Source: CAYNLK01 sp964398055
GTDB taxonomy: Bacteria; Chloroflexota; Anaerolineae; 4572-78; J111
Length of the DNA stretch: 64,000 nucleotides
Direction: 5' to 3'
NCBI GenBank assembly: GCA_964398055.1
Contig: CAYNLK010000001.1
Span: forward strand, 226,016-290,015
Of this stretch, positions 1-9,123 are shown piece by piece (the first letter of the stretch is position 1; every line of letters starts with the position of its first letter). A model generated the notes under the pieces. That model was not told the DNA's origin. It ran no database searches and worked only from the letters and a program-made list of their open reading frames with translations. Made by a program: the position numbers and the translations under genes.

Positions 1-112
1 GGTGTTCTGCCAGGGCCAATTCCGAACCAAGGGCGTCACAGTCGGGATTGGTGTGCGAGGTGATCACAAATCTTTGGTTATTTTCTAGCAGGGGGATGAT
101 TTTTTGCCACAC
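1..112 (-). CDS. DHH-family phosphoesterase (NrnA-like), 5' part only
   Basis: The gene runs off the window edge, so only about 37 N-terminal residues are visible. They include the segment SHTNPDCDALGSELAL, which matches the first metal-binding motif of DHH phosphoesterases (oligoribonuclease/pAp phosphatase NrnA type), where the His and Asp residues bind Mn2+. The start is uncertain. GTG at 112 follows the stop of the sensor kinase by 21 bases with AAAGGA upstream; a better-spaced ATG nearby is out of frame and closes after 10 codons. It lies directly downstream of the kinase on the same strand and may be cotranscribed with it. Confidence 0.6.
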   Translation of the reverse strand, partial: MWQKIIPLLENNQRFVITSHTNPDCDALGSELALAEH

Positions 113-133
113 TCCGGCATTTATTCCTTTGGC

Positions 134-3100
134 TTAACGAGTTTTAGCCTCTTCTAAAGCCTGGCTAACGGCTTGAGCCATTTGGGTAATCGTTACCGGT
201 TTTTGCAGCCACCTTACCCGCCCCTGACTTAGGGCTTTACCGGCTTCCGCCTGTAAGGGGTAGCCGGTTATAATGACCACGTTGACGTCTGGATTTTCTG
301 CTTTTAAGGCTTCAATTAGGGCCAGGCCATCCATCTCCGGCATCACCATATCGGTCAAGACCAGGGCAATTTCAGCCTTATGCCGGGCATAGATTTCAAG
401 CGCTTGCCGGCTATTAGTTGAGTTGATGGTCCGGTAGCCTAATTCGGTCAGAATGATTTGATTGACCTCCAGCACATGTGGCTCATCTTCTACCAGCAGG
501 ATCGTTTCACCGTGGCCACGCGGCATCTTCAGTTCCAGGCTCTCGCCTGTTTGGGCCTCGGCCTCAATCACCATAGGCAGGAATATGGAGAACGTGGTAC
601 CCTGACCAGGCCGGCTGCTCACTTCGATGTAGCCCTCATGTTGTTTAACGATACCGTAGACCTGGGCCAACCCCAAGCCTGTCCCCTTGCCCCGTTCTTT
701 GGTGGTGAAAAAAGGTTCAAAAATATGATCTTGAATCTCTTCAGGAATACCACTGCCGGTATCTGACACGGCTAACAAAATCCAGTCGCCGGGCGGTAAA
801 TCCGGGCATGGGGGTGATTGGTCCGGCTCCAGGGTGAGACAGGCCAACTGAAACCTTAACTCACCCCCGGCCGGCATGGCATCACGGGCATTGACGGCCA
901 GATTGGTCAGCACCTGTTGAATTTTCGTGGGGTCGGCTTTCACCACAAACTCGCCCGGCGTTACTTCCAGCACAATCCGGATGCTTTCCGGAATTGTTCT
1001 CTCCAGGAACTTAAGACTCTCTTTCAAAAAAGGCACCAGATCAAGCGTCTCCTGTTGGCTAACCGATTTCCGGCTGAAATCCAAGATTTGACCGATCAAG
1101 TTGGCGGCTTGCCGGCCTGACTTCGTAATCTGGTTCAAATAAGATAATCCCGGTTCCGAGATATCCATCCGCATTTGCAGCAGTTCGGCAAAGCCAATGA
1201 TCCCGGTCAACAGGTTGTTGAAATCATGGGCAATCCCGGCCGCTAATTGGCCGACCGCGGCCAGACGCTCCTGTTCCTGGGCCTGCTCCTGGAGCCGGCG
1301 GCTCTCGGTTACATCGTGTAACAGAAGCACCCACCCCCCGGCTTCGACCTCATCGGCCAGGGGCCGGCTGACCAATTCAAAAACGTGGGCTGAAGGCTGG
1401 TTTACTTTGATTTCGTGATACGGCCGAGCGGCCGGCTCGGGCTGCAACAGGGCATCCAGGGGTTTATCGCCCAAATGAGTCAAGACGTCATGCTCCTTAA
1501 CCCCGGCCAGTAGAGCCAGATACTCCTCAGCGGTGGGGTTTGCCAGGGCGATGCGTTGTTGGGCGTCGAGGAAGATAACCCCTTCCGGGACCGTGTCCAT
1601 AATTTGCTGCACGCGACGGGCCTGTTTGCGGGTTCGCTCCAGTAGATGTAGTCGTTCCGCGGCGTTGCCCAGTTGCCGGCCAATCGCTTCAGCCAGGGCA
1701 ACTTCTTCGGTTGTCCAGGTGCGGGGCGTGGGCGCGGCCAGAAAGATGGCCCCGATCCGTTTGCCGCCGGTCAAAATGGGGATAGACAGCGAGGCCCGCA
1801 GGCCCAGTTCGGCGGCAAGTTGGATGAGCGACCTGACGGATGGAGGCACACCCTCGCCGGTCCAATCTTCAACGATGATCGGGCCGGAGAAACCCAGTTG
1901 GGCCGTTTGCGTGGCCTGAACGATTTTTTGCCCGGTTTCACTGCTCAGGCCGCGATAGGCCCGCTGCCCAACAACCCAGATACCGCCAATCTCTAAATTC
2001 AAGGCCTGAAGGGTGTGATCCAGCGCGGTTTCGGCCAGTTGCAGCATATCTGGAGCGGCCATCGCCGCAGCAATAACGGCATTGAGGGCCTCCTGCTGCA
2101 AAGCTCGACTCCGGGTCTCCTCGAAGAGTCGCCTGCGTTCAATAGCCAGGGCAATGGCATCCGCCACCTGGTCCAGCAAAGGTAGATGGGCGGTGTTATA
2201 GCCGGTTGGATGACGCCAGGCCAGATTCAGCGCCCCCAATGTGCCGCGGCCAATCCGTAACGGCAGGCACAGCCGCGAGCGATATCCGGCTTCATACAGC
2301 GCTTTTTCAACCGGAAACTTTTTTTCAGTAGCCAGGTCAGGGGTGCGGCGGTGGCGTCCGGCCAGGATATCTTTGGTCGCCGCCGAGTCTGATAAACGTC
2401 CCCGTAATTCAGGCTCTAACTCGCGGTTGAGCTGGTGCAGGGCTACCATCGTAAACCATTCGTTTTGTTCATCAAAGAGCACCAGGCTGACCCATTCACA
2501 GCCGGTGATCGTCCTCAGGCTGGCAGCGATGGTTGAGAAAACCTCGCTGATCTCTGGCGAGGCGTTGAGCGCCCGCAGAATATCCCGGGTCGATTCTAAC
2601 TCTTCTGATCGCCGCTTGGCTCTGGCATGCAAAAACGCCTGGGCGACTAAATCGGCTAATTGGCTGGCAAAGGTAATCTCGTCCGGAGTCCATAATCGAT
2701 TTGGCCCCACGTGTTCATAGCCAACCACGCCAATGACCTGGCCGTGCAGCCGCACCGGCACTTCAATGCTGGAGCTTATCCCCAAAGGTTGCCAGTAATC
2801 GGCGTTGAGTTCAGCCGTGCGGGCATCTTGGCTCACGTCAGCCGCATCCATCATCTGGACGGTTTCCAGGGCGGCAAAGTAAAGCGGATAGTCGGTGGCC
2901 CGCAACACCTGGCCGGCGCTATGTTTGCTTTCGGACCGTTCAAAGGTGGTTAAACTGCGCAGTTCGCGTCCATCCGGCGAGAGGCGCCAGATGTTGACTC
3001 GTTCCACCGCCAGGGCTTCAGCAGCAGTTTGCGTGATCAGGCTCAGCGCCTCCGACAGGCGCCCCTCGGCTGAAGCGCGGTGGGTACTCAGCCGGATCAG

Positions 3101-3559
3101 GGCATCGTGCTGCCGCCGCAGCCGTTCCTGAAGACGAACTTCCTCCAGTGCCGTCTCTACCTGGCGGGTCATATCGCGACCGGTCGCCACAAAGTGGGTG
3201 ATGACGCCCTGCTCATCTTTGATCGGGGTAATGGTGGCCGACTGGTGGTAGAATTGGCCATCTTTTTTGCGATTGGTGAATTCGGTCCGCACCACCTGGC
3301 CGGCCAGCAGGCTTTGCCATAGTTCGGCATAGAACTGGCGGTCATATCGGCCTGACTGGAGCACATTGGGTGATTTTCCGATCACCTCGGCGGGGGTGTA
3401 GCCGGTTAATTTGGTAAAGGCCGGATTGACATATTCAATGACGCCGGCCCGGTTGGCGATCAGGACCAGATCCGTGGTTTGTTCCACGGCCCAGAAGAAC
3501 ATCCGTAGATTTTCTTGAAACCGGTTGGGTTCGGCCATTTGCCGGTCAATTTCAGCCAT
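134..3559 (-). CDS. Soluble multi-domain hybrid sensor histidine kinase (PAS-GAF-GAF-GAF-PAS-HisKA-HATPase-REC)
   Basis: A 1141-residue signalling protein with no obvious membrane segment. A PAS domain (about 20-135) is followed by three GAF-like domains (about 155-310, 320-480 and 485-640) and a second PAS (about 650-765). The HisKA phospho-acceptor is in GIAHDFNNLL (His about 778). The HATPase shows DTGSGIPEE and GKGTGLGLAQVYG. A C-terminal receiver domain carries Asp about 1070 in LVLTDMVMPEMDG. The family senses small ligands or redox cofactors through PAS/GAF and passes phosphate from His to its own receiver. No DNA-binding partner is adjacent. It is divergent from the arsR promoter and ends 21 bases before the DHH gene. 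The ligand cannot be told from sequence. Confidence 0.9.
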   Translation of the reverse strand: MAEIDRQMAEPNRFQENLRMFFWAVEQTTDLVLIANRAGVIEYVNPAFTKLTGYTPAEVIGKSPNVLQSGRYDRQFYAELWQSLLAGQVVRTEFTNRKKDGQFYHQSATITPIKDEQGVITHFVATGRDMTRQVETALEEVRLQERLRRQHDALIRLSTHRASAEGRLSEALSLITQTAAEALAVERVNIWRLSPDGRELRSLTTFERSESKHSAGQVLRATDYPLYFAALETVQMMDAADVSQDARTAELNADYWQPLGISSSIEVPVRLHGQVIGVVGYEHVGPNRLWTPDEITFASQLADLVAQAFLHARAKRRSEELESTRDILRALNASPEISEVFSTIAASLRTITGCEWVSLVLFDEQNEWFTMVALHQLNRELEPELRGRLSDSAATKDILAGRHRRTPDLATEKKFPVEKALYEAGYRSRLCLPLRIGRGTLGALNLAWRHPTGYNTAHLPLLDQVADAIALAIERRRLFEETRSRALQQEALNAVIAAAMAAPDMLQLAETALDHTLQALNLEIGGIWVVGQRAYRGLSSETGQKIVQATQTAQLGFSGPIIVEDWTGEGVPPSVRSLIQLAAELGLRASLSIPILTGGKRIGAIFLAAPTPRTWTTEEVALAEAIGRQLGNAAERLHLLERTRKQARRVQQIMDTVPEGVIFLDAQQRIALANPTAEEYLALLAGVKEHDVLTHLGDKPLDALLQPEPAARPYHEIKVNQPSAHVFELVSRPLADEVEAGGWVLLLHDVTESRRLQEQAQEQERLAAVGQLAAGIAHDFNNLLTGIIGFAELLQMRMDISEPGLSYLNQITKSGRQAANLIGQILDFSRKSVSQQETLDLVPFLKESLKFLERTIPESIRIVLEVTPGEFVVKADPTKIQQVLTNLAVNARDAMPAGGELRFQLACLTLEPDQSPPCPDLPPGDWILLAVSDTGSGIPEEIQDHIFEPFFTTKERGKGTGLGLAQVYGIVKQHEGYIEVSSRPGQGTTFSIFLPMVIEAEAQTGESLELKMPRGHGETILLVEDEPHVLEVNQIILTELGYRTINSTNSRQALEIYARHKAEIALVLTDMVMPEMDGLALIEALKAENPDVNVVIITGYPLQAEAGKALSQGRVRWLQKPVTITQMAQAVSQALEEAKTR

Positions 3560-3699
3560 TGGACATCATCGCAGGCCCCAAAATGGAAACAGGGGATATT
3601 ATACTAAACGAACCACGGCAAGCAATATCGCCACAAATCTGTAACCATTTTACAGGCACAAGTAATTCCCTGCAATAGCCCAACTGGTTGAATTGGGGG

Positions 3700-3751
3700 T
3701 TGACAAACCGATTTTTTATGGTAGAATAATAATATCGTAAAAATACGATAT
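3700..3751 (+). promoter_or_regulatory. arsR promoter with overlapping palindromic operator
   Basis: TTGACA at 3700-3705 and TAGAAT at 3722-3727, spaced 16 bp, form a good sigma-70-type promoter. Just downstream, at the expected transcription start, is the perfect palindrome ATATCGTA-AAAA-TACGATAT (3732-3751). Its core, ATCGTAAAAATACGAT, recurs with one change before the permease gene. The position suits autorepression by the ArsR protein encoded 14 bases downstream. Confidence 0.75.
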
Positions 3752-3765
3752 AATGGTTTATCATT

Positions 3766-4095
3766 ATGGCAATTGAAACCACAGTTTCAGTTCCGCCGGC
3801 CTGTTGCACTTTAGATATTTCCGGGGCTGAACAGGAGCGTTTGGTCAAGATGTTCAAAGCCCTGGGTAATCCCAGCCGCTTTGAAATCATGAAGTTTTTG
3901 GTAACTCATCCCACCTGCATTACCGGTGACATTGTTGATTTTTTGCCGCTGGCCCAGGCCACAGTTTCCCAACATCTGAAGGTCCTCAGAGAAGCAGGTT
4001 GGATTACGGGCATCACCGAAGGTCCGGCCACGAACTATTGCCTGAATGAGGCAAATATCGCCTGGTTCAGGCAGAAAGTCGGCCAGATTTTTTAG
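3766..4095 (+). CDS. ArsR/SmtB-family metal- or metalloid-sensing repressor
   Basis: A 109-residue winged-helix protein. The helix-turn-helix region ATVSQHLKVLREAGWI is typical of ArsR/SmtB repressors, which leave DNA when As(III), Sb(III), Cd, Zn or similar ions bind. Candidate ligands visible are a Cys pair near the N terminus (PPACCTLD), one Cys in HPTCITGD at the position where classical ArsR has its CxC motif, and one near the C terminus. The CxC itself is not conserved, so the ligand is open. A palindromic operator lies over its own promoter and a near-copy precedes the following permease gene, so both genes are probably under its control. Confidence 0.9.
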   Translation: MAIETTVSVPPACCTLDISGAEQERLVKMFKALGNPSRFEIMKFLVTHPTCITGDIVDFLPLAQATVSQHLKVLREAGWITGITEGPATNYCLNEANIAWFRQKVGQIF

Positions 4096-4116
4096 AAAAA
4101 AGTTTTAATGACATTT

Positions 4117-4132
4117 ATCGTAAAATTACGAT
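4117..4132. promoter_or_regulatory. Second ArsR operator, before the permease gene
   Basis: The 16-bp palindrome ATCGTAA-AA-TTACGAT differs by a single base from the core of the operator in front of arsR (3734-3749). It lies 15 bases before the permease ATG and just upstream of its ribosome-binding site (AGGAGT, 4135-4140). No clear -35/-10 pair was recognised next to it, so it could act as a roadblock or on an internal promoter. Confidence 0.65.
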
Positions 4133-4147
4133 TTAGGAGTTGAAAAC

Positions 4148-5287
4148 ATGTTTCAGCAAATATTTGTAATTGCCGATTTTGTCCTTGAGTCCTTTTTGCA
4201 TATCTGGCCCTATCTCTTGATTACTATTCCTATTGCCGTGGCCGTGCGTATGTCCGGGGCCTCAAAATATATCAACGCGGCGTTCCAAACTCGCCCCCTG
4301 GTAGCCATTTTGCTGGCCACAGCAGTGGGCGCCTTCAGCCCTTTTTGCTCTTGCAGCGTCATCCCGGTGGTGGCTACGTTGCTCATCGGCGGCGTCCCGT
4401 TGGCGCCGGTAATGTCTTTTTGGATCGCTTCCCCCTCGATGGACCCGGAAATCTTCTTCCTGAGTGTGCCGCTGCTGGGCTGGGAACTGGCCGTCTGGCG
4501 CTTGGTTGGGACTCTCGGCCTCAGCCTGAGCGCCGGGTTGGTGACCCACTGGCTGATGCAGCGGGGTTGGCTGGGCCAGCAGGTGCTGAAAACACGCCGG
4601 CCTGCCTCGGTCCAAAGTAGTTGGACCCTGCTCAAAACCGGCTGGCAGTGGTTCAAACGCAACCTGATTATTTATTATCCCGCATTTGGCTTTGTGTCCA
4701 ATCGAGTATTACCGGCAGTAGAAACGGCTTGCTGTAGTTCTGCCGATCTGGGGCGGGTTGATCAGTGGCAGCCCAACCTGGTTACACCCCCGGCGCCAAC
4801 TTCAGGCTGCGCCGCTGGCTTAACCGGCGAGGCCGCAACGGGCGGTCGTTGCGCCGTCAACCAACCGGCTTCCTTCCGCCACCGTTTACTCAGCGAAAGC
4901 TGGAACGCCACGCTGATGGTAGCCAAATTCATGGCTTTGGCCTTTGTGCTGGAAGCGTTGGTAATCCTGTATCTACCCCCAGGTTGGATTGCCGGTTTAC
5001 TGGGCCGGCAAAGCCCCTGGGCCATCGTTATGGCTGCCGGGCTAGGGGTGCCGGTCTACACCACCGAGTTAACCGCCTTACCGCTGATCAGCGGCTTGTT
5101 AGCTCAGGGGATGAACCCCGCCGCGGCCCTGGCGTTCTTGATTGCCGGCCCTACCACCACCCTGCCGGCTATGGCCGCAATGTGGGGCCTGGTAACTCGC
5201 CGGGTTTTTGCTCTCTACCTCTCTTTTTCATTGGTAGGGGCTATAACCCTGGGCTACCTGTTTACTCTGGTTGTGAGGCTGTTCTGA
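4148..5287 (+). CDS. ArsP-like permease (predicted permease family PF03773)
   Basis: A 379-residue polytopic membrane protein of the ArsP/YraQ permease family. The signature FSPFCSCSVIPVVA followed by a matching repeat half (VPVYTTELTALPLISGLLAQGMNPAAALAF) is visible, with about eight to ten hydrophobic segments. ArsP members export trivalent organoarsenicals; other members have unknown substrates. The hydrophilic loop about residues 185-255 is unusually Cys-rich (ACCSSADL, SGCAAGL, GGRCAVN), which would suit thiol chelation of a metalloid. ATG 4148 has AGGAGT 7 bases upstream. It is probably coregulated with arsR through the palindrome at 4117-4132. Arsenic specificity is inferred, not shown. 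Confidence 0.8.
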   Translation: MFQQIFVIADFVLESFLHIWPYLLITIPIAVAVRMSGASKYINAAFQTRPLVAILLATAVGAFSPFCSCSVIPVVATLLIGGVPLAPVMSFWIASPSMDPEIFFLSVPLLGWELAVWRLVGTLGLSLSAGLVTHWLMQRGWLGQQVLKTRRPASVQSSWTLLKTGWQWFKRNLIIYYPAFGFVSNRVLPAVETACCSSADLGRVDQWQPNLVTPPAPTSGCAAGLTGEAATGGRCAVNQPASFRHRLLSESWNATLMVAKFMALAFVLEALVILYLPPGWIAGLLGRQSPWAIVMAAGLGVPVYTTELTALPLISGLLAQGMNPAAALAFLIAGPTTTLPAMAAMWGLVTRRVFALYLSFSLVGAITLGYLFTLVVRLF

Positions 5288-5361
5288 GCGGTCCTAAAAT
5301 CAAGCGTGACAATCTGAGTTGGGTTGGGTATAATAGACATTATTCGAAATTACGCCGAAAT

Positions 5362-5376
5362 AAGCGCCGGGCGCTT
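5362..5376 (+). terminator. Possible weak terminator hairpin after the permease gene
   Basis: AAGCGCC-G-GGCGCTT forms a compact GC-rich hairpin followed by TTCAG, 75 bases after the permease stop. The U-tract is poor, so this may be only a structured spacer. Nothing else was recognised in 5288-5471. Confidence 0.25.
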
Positions 5377-5471
5377 TCAGGTACAAAATGTTCGGCATCT
5401 TGGGCCAGAACAACCCCAGTATATAGCGGTTAATCGCCCGGCGTTTTATTAGCAGCAGAAGCGGTTGGCAA

Positions 5472-6644
5472 ATGGTGGAAGTCGAACAAGTTGATGTTTT
5501 GATTGTCGGCGCCGGTCCGGCCGGAATGTCGACGGCTCTGCATCTGGTCAAAGCTGATCCAACTTGGGCCGGCCGGGTTGTCGTGATCGATAAAGCCGTC
5601 CATCCTCGCGAGAAGTTGTGCGGCGGCGGGGTGACCCGGTTGGGTGAGCAAGTTCTGACCGGCCTGGGCCTCTCCTTTGAACCGGCGCACGTGCCGGTGC
5701 GTGAAATTCGGCTTGTCTTTGGCCGGCTCGCCTTTGCGCTGCACGACGAACCGGTTTTTCGAGTGGTCCGCCGCGATGAGTTCGATCACTGGCTGGTGCA
5801 ACGTGGCCAACAACAGGGCATCACCGTTCATCAAGGGGAGGCGGTCAAAGTGATCACACTTCAGCCCGACTACGTTGAGGTGGTCACGGAGCGGGCCACT
5901 TTTCACGCTCAAACCGTCGTGGCCGCCGATGGCAGCCGCAGTTTTATCCGCCGTAACCTCAAAAGGGATGGTGAGGCTCGCCTGGCCCGCCTCTTGGAGG
6001 TGCTGACTCCGGAGCAGGCCGAGCGCTGTTTTGAGTTCCGCGACGGGGTAGCTGTTTTTGATTTCAGCCCGATGTTGGCCGGGTTGCAGGGTTACTATTG
6101 GGATTTTCCCAGCCTGGTCAAGGGCCAACCATTTATGAACCGGGGTGTCTTTGACAGCCGGACCTGGTCCACGGGGCGGCGGGTTCCTCTGCCTGACACG
6201 CTGCGTGACTCGCTGGCGCGCCGCCAACGCAACCTGGCCGACTATCCGCTCAAGGGCCATCCGATCCACTGGTTCGATCCCAAAGCCGACTTTGCCCGAC
6301 CGCGGGTGCTGTTTGTGGGCGATGCGGCCGGCGTTGACCCGCTGCTGGGTGAAGGTATCTCCTTTGCCCTGGCTTATGGCGAAGTGGCCGCGGCCACCAT
6401 CATCGATGCTTTTGCCCGGCAACAGTTTGATTTTGCTGATTATAAAGTTCGTATCCTGACCCATGCCATCCTATCCCAGCTATGTATGCGAGCCAAATTG
6501 GCCCGGCTGGCTTATCGCTTCCGTTCACCCTGGTTGGTCCGGGCCGTGTGGCGACTGGCCCCCTGGCTGGTGCGGGGACTGGCCTGGTACAATCCGGCTT
6601 ATGTGCCGGTGCGGCAGCCTCGCCTGGTGAGAGTGAGCGACTGA
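5472..6644 (+). CDS. Geranylgeranyl reductase-family FAD-dependent oxidoreductase
   Basis: A 390-residue flavoprotein. The FAD-binding Rossmann motif VGAGPAGMSTAL lies at about residues 12-24, the family-typical REKLCGGGVTRLG at about 47-59, and the second FAD motif FVGDAAGVDPLLGEGISFAL at about 280-300. The family saturates the double bonds of geranylgeranyl groups on lipids or chlorophyll, or acts on other polyprenyl substrates. In a non-phototroph it would more likely act on a quinone or lipid side chain. The ATG has a weak ribosome-binding site. It stands alone between the permease and a convergent small gene. The substrate is unknown. Confidence 0.8.
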   Translation: MVEVEQVDVLIVGAGPAGMSTALHLVKADPTWAGRVVVIDKAVHPREKLCGGGVTRLGEQVLTGLGLSFEPAHVPVREIRLVFGRLAFALHDEPVFRVVRRDEFDHWLVQRGQQQGITVHQGEAVKVITLQPDYVEVVTERATFHAQTVVAADGSRSFIRRNLKRDGEARLARLLEVLTPEQAERCFEFRDGVAVFDFSPMLAGLQGYYWDFPSLVKGQPFMNRGVFDSRTWSTGRRVPLPDTLRDSLARRQRNLADYPLKGHPIHWFDPKADFARPRVLFVGDAAGVDPLLGEGISFALAYGEVAAATIIDAFARQQFDFADYKVRILTHAILSQLCMRAKLARLAYRFRSPWLVRAVWRLAPWLVRGLAWYNPAYVPVRQPRLVRVSD

Positions 6645-6674
6645 GGTAGAGCAGCAAACTTGCGCCCGCAAAAA

Positions 6675-6717
6675 GGTCAAAATAAAAGAGCGCAGACTGA
6701 TCGCTGTTTGCGCTCTT
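6675..6717 (-). terminator. Terminator between convergent genes
   Basis: A 9-bp perfect stem, AAGAGCGCA (6686-6694) with TGCGCTCTT (6709-6717), and a 14-base loop. Read on the minus strand the stem is followed by TTTTATTTTGACC, a good U-tract, so it should end the small Pmp3-like gene. Read on the plus strand it may also slow readthrough from the flavoprotein gene. Confidence 0.7.
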
Positions 6718-6742
6718 CTCCTTACTAACTGTTATATCTCGG

Positions 6743-6907
6743 CTAATACCGTTTTGGCTCCATCGAGGCGAATACAATCGCCCCAATCACGCCGGGAATC
6801 CAGCCCATAATTGTGAGCAAAGAAACCACGATGATCGGCCCGCAGCCTTTATCAATCACGGCCAATGGCGGAAAAACAATAGCCACAATTAATCTAAGAC
6901 AACCCAT
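6743..6907 (-). CDS. Pmp3/YqaE-family small membrane protein (UPF0057)
   Basis: A 54-residue protein starting MGCLRLIVAIVFPPLAVID and ending SMEPKRY. Two hydrophobic segments flank a short polar turn (DKGCGP), and the central GWIPGVIGAI is the family hallmark. Pmp3/YqaE/PMP3 proteins are tiny plasma-membrane proteins linked to membrane potential and salt or cold stress. The ATG is at 6907 and the stop TAG at 6743-6745. A hairpin terminator follows on the same strand. The stretch 6908-7039 before hoxH shows no gene. Confidence 0.85.
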   Translation of the reverse strand: MGCLRLIVAIVFPPLAVIDKGCGPIIVVSLLTIMGWIPGVIGAIVFASMEPKRY

Positions 6908-7039
6908 TTTTTTACCTGCTTTCTGTCAGATTTCACCTGTAATCCAGGATGATAATTTGATCGTTCCAGTCCATTCACTAATACATTACGGACTCAAGCT
7001 GGAAAAGTCGCGGTAAAATGGGTGACTCAAAGCAGGCGA

Positions 7040-8473
7040 TCAGCCGCGGCTGTGTTCAGCCACCACCTCGCCGGTGGGGGCCACCAGTTGCACCTGCAGC
7101 GGCATCTGGCCAAGGGCATGGGTTGAACAGCTCAAACACGGGTCATACATCCGAATGCCGTGCTCGATCCGGTTGAGGACGCCTTCAGTGAGGTCGTGTC
7201 CATTGACATATGCTTGCGCAATTTGTTTAACGGTTTTATTCATCGCCATATTGTTTTGGCCGGTGGCAATGATCAGATTGACTTTCTGCAATACCCCCGT
7301 GTCATCCACGTGATATTCGTGGAAGAGGGTGCCGCGCGGGGCTTCGCTAACGCCCACCCCAACCAGGTTGTTGACCCCGGCCTGGCTGCGGATATGATTG
7401 CCCATCAAGTCGGGGTCTTCCAACACTTCCTCGATCTTTTCCAGGGCGAATAGAATTTCAATCAGGCGGGCATAGTGATAGTAGAAGCTGCTGATGACCG
7501 GTTTGCCATGACTCCCCAGCCGGCGGAACTGGCGCAGCTCGCGGTCGGCGCGCGGCGTGCCGGCAAAGTCGCAGATGTTGAGCCGGGCCAGCGGGCCAAC
7601 CCGGTACATCCCAACCTCGCCAAAGCCATTGCGTTTGTAGTATGGAAATTTCAAGTAACTCCACGGTTCAACCGCTTCGGCAATGATGTCCCGATAGTTG
7701 GCCGGATCGATTCCGTCCTCCAGCAAGCGGCCATCGCTGTCCATCACCCGCAGCACCCCATCGTAATGCTCCAGGCCGCCTTCAGGCGTCACCAGGCCCA
7801 AAAAGAGGCTGGGGAAATTCCCGTAAGACTCAATTTCGGCCGGGTATTTATCGGCCGCATCTTTGAACAGGTCCAGGGCGTTTTCAACGGTGTCAAACGC
7901 TTCCGGTAACGCTCGCCGAATCTGGTCGCGCTTCTCGACCGTCAACGCCTCGCGCACCCCGCCGGGCACCGCCCAGGCCGGGTGAATGCTCTTGCCGCCC
8001 AACAGCCGGATGACTTCCTGGCCAAATTGGCGCAGCCGGATACCCCGGCGAGCTACTTCAGGCTGTTGTTGAACCAGACCCAGCAGGTTGCGGCTGGTGG
8101 GATCGCTCTCCATGCCCAATAACAAATCCGGCCCGCTCAAGTGGAAAAAGCTCAAGGCATGGCTTTGCACAATCTGGCCCCAATTCATCAAACGGCGAAG
8201 TTTTTCGGAGGTGGGTGAAATCCGCACCCCCAGGATAGCGTCGCCGGTTTTGGATGAGGCCATCAGGTGGCTAACCGGGCAGATGCCACAAACGCGGGCA
8301 GTAATACCGGGCATTTCCCAAAAGCTGCGCCCTTCACAGAATTTTTCAAAACCGCGAAACTCGGTGACATGGAAACGGGCGTCGCTCACCCGTTCCTTTT
8401 CATCCAGATAGATGGTAATTTTAGCGTGACCCTCGATGCGAGTCACCGGATCAATCGTTACTGTTCGGCCCAT
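7040..8473 (-). CDS. hoxH: [NiFe]-hydrogenase large subunit HoxH (bidirectional, NAD-linked)
   Basis: The 477-residue catalytic subunit holding the Ni-Fe(CN)2CO site. The N-terminal ligand motif is RVCGICPVSH (about residue 60) and the C-terminal one is DPCLSCSTH (about residue 448). A short tail after that His is the peptide normally removed by an endopeptidase after nickel insertion. MGRTVTIDPVTRIEGHAKI is the usual start, with GGAGGATAG upstream. It closes a hoxE-F-U-Y-H operon, 14 bases after hoxY. The family interconverts H2 and NAD(P)H in the cytoplasm (group 3d). No maturation protease or hyp gene lies beside it; the only protease in the window is at 42237-42743. Confidence 0.95.
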   Translation of the reverse strand: MGRTVTIDPVTRIEGHAKITIYLDEKERVSDARFHVTEFRGFEKFCEGRSFWEMPGITARVCGICPVSHLMASSKTGDAILGVRISPTSEKLRRLMNWGQIVQSHALSFFHLSGPDLLLGMESDPTSRNLLGLVQQQPEVARRGIRLRQFGQEVIRLLGGKSIHPAWAVPGGVREALTVEKRDQIRRALPEAFDTVENALDLFKDAADKYPAEIESYGNFPSLFLGLVTPEGGLEHYDGVLRVMDSDGRLLEDGIDPANYRDIIAEAVEPWSYLKFPYYKRNGFGEVGMYRVGPLARLNICDFAGTPRADRELRQFRRLGSHGKPVISSFYYHYARLIEILFALEKIEEVLEDPDLMGNHIRSQAGVNNLVGVGVSEAPRGTLFHEYHVDDTGVLQKVNLIIATGQNNMAMNKTVKQIAQAYVNGHDLTEGVLNRIEHGIRMYDPCLSCSTHALGQMPLQVQLVAPTGEVVAEHSRG

Positions 8474-8487
8474 GAGTGGCTATCCTC

Positions 8488-9039
8488 CTAACCAAAATAT
8501 CTCATCTCTTCTGTTAACTCAACCGGCTGCCCCTGCAACAAGGCGCTGACAGCCGCCCAGATGTGATCCGGATCGGGCGGACAGCCTGGAATGTAGACCT
8601 CAACCGGGATAACTTGGTGGACCGGCAAGACCCGCGGGAGCAACGCCGGCATCACCCGGTCGGCTTCCAGACCACGCGGCGCTTTGCCGGGACCTTCGTG
8701 GTATACCTGGGTCAGCAAATCATCCACCCCAAGGCGGTTGCGCAGGCTGGTCACATTACCCGTAACGGCGCAATCGCCAAAGCTGACTACCACCTTGCTC
8801 CGCGCTCGAATTTGTTGGGCCAGTTCCAGATGATCCACATTGGCCACCGCCCCCTCTATCAGGGTCACATCCACATTTTTGGGGAATTCCTTGGCATCGG
8901 CAATCGGGCTGTAAACCAGTTCGACCGCCTCGGCCAGTTCAATCAGTCGTTCATCCAGGTCTAAAAAGCTCATGTGACAGCCTGAGCAACCGCCAAACCA
9001 GGCCGTTGCCAGACGTATTTTCTTCTTCTTTGCAGTCAT
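8488..9039 (-). CDS. hoxY: [NiFe]-hydrogenase small subunit HoxY
   Basis: The 183-residue small subunit carrying the proximal [4Fe-4S] cluster. The ligands are visible as WFGGCSGCHMS near the N terminus, FGDCAVTGN in the middle and PGCPPDPDHIW near the C terminus. There is no signal peptide, medial or distal cluster, as expected for a short cytoplasmic group 3d subunit. It passes electrons from HoxH to HoxU and HoxF. GAGAGGAC precedes the ATG. The gene lies between hoxU and hoxH on one transcript. Confidence 0.95.
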   Translation of the reverse strand: MTAKKKKIRLATAWFGGCSGCHMSFLDLDERLIELAEAVELVYSPIADAKEFPKNVDVTLIEGAVANVDHLELAQQIRARSKVVVSFGDCAVTGNVTSLRNRLGVDDLLTQVYHEGPGKAPRGLEADRVMPALLPRVLPVHQVIPVEVYIPGCPPDPDHIWAAVSALLQGQPVELTEEMRYFG

Positions 9040-9123
9040 GCTATCGTCCTCTCTTAAGCCAGTTACTGCGGCTGAAACTTTAATCGATTATGGGGTCTGG
9101 TTGGCCGGGCATCTGCCGGCGAC

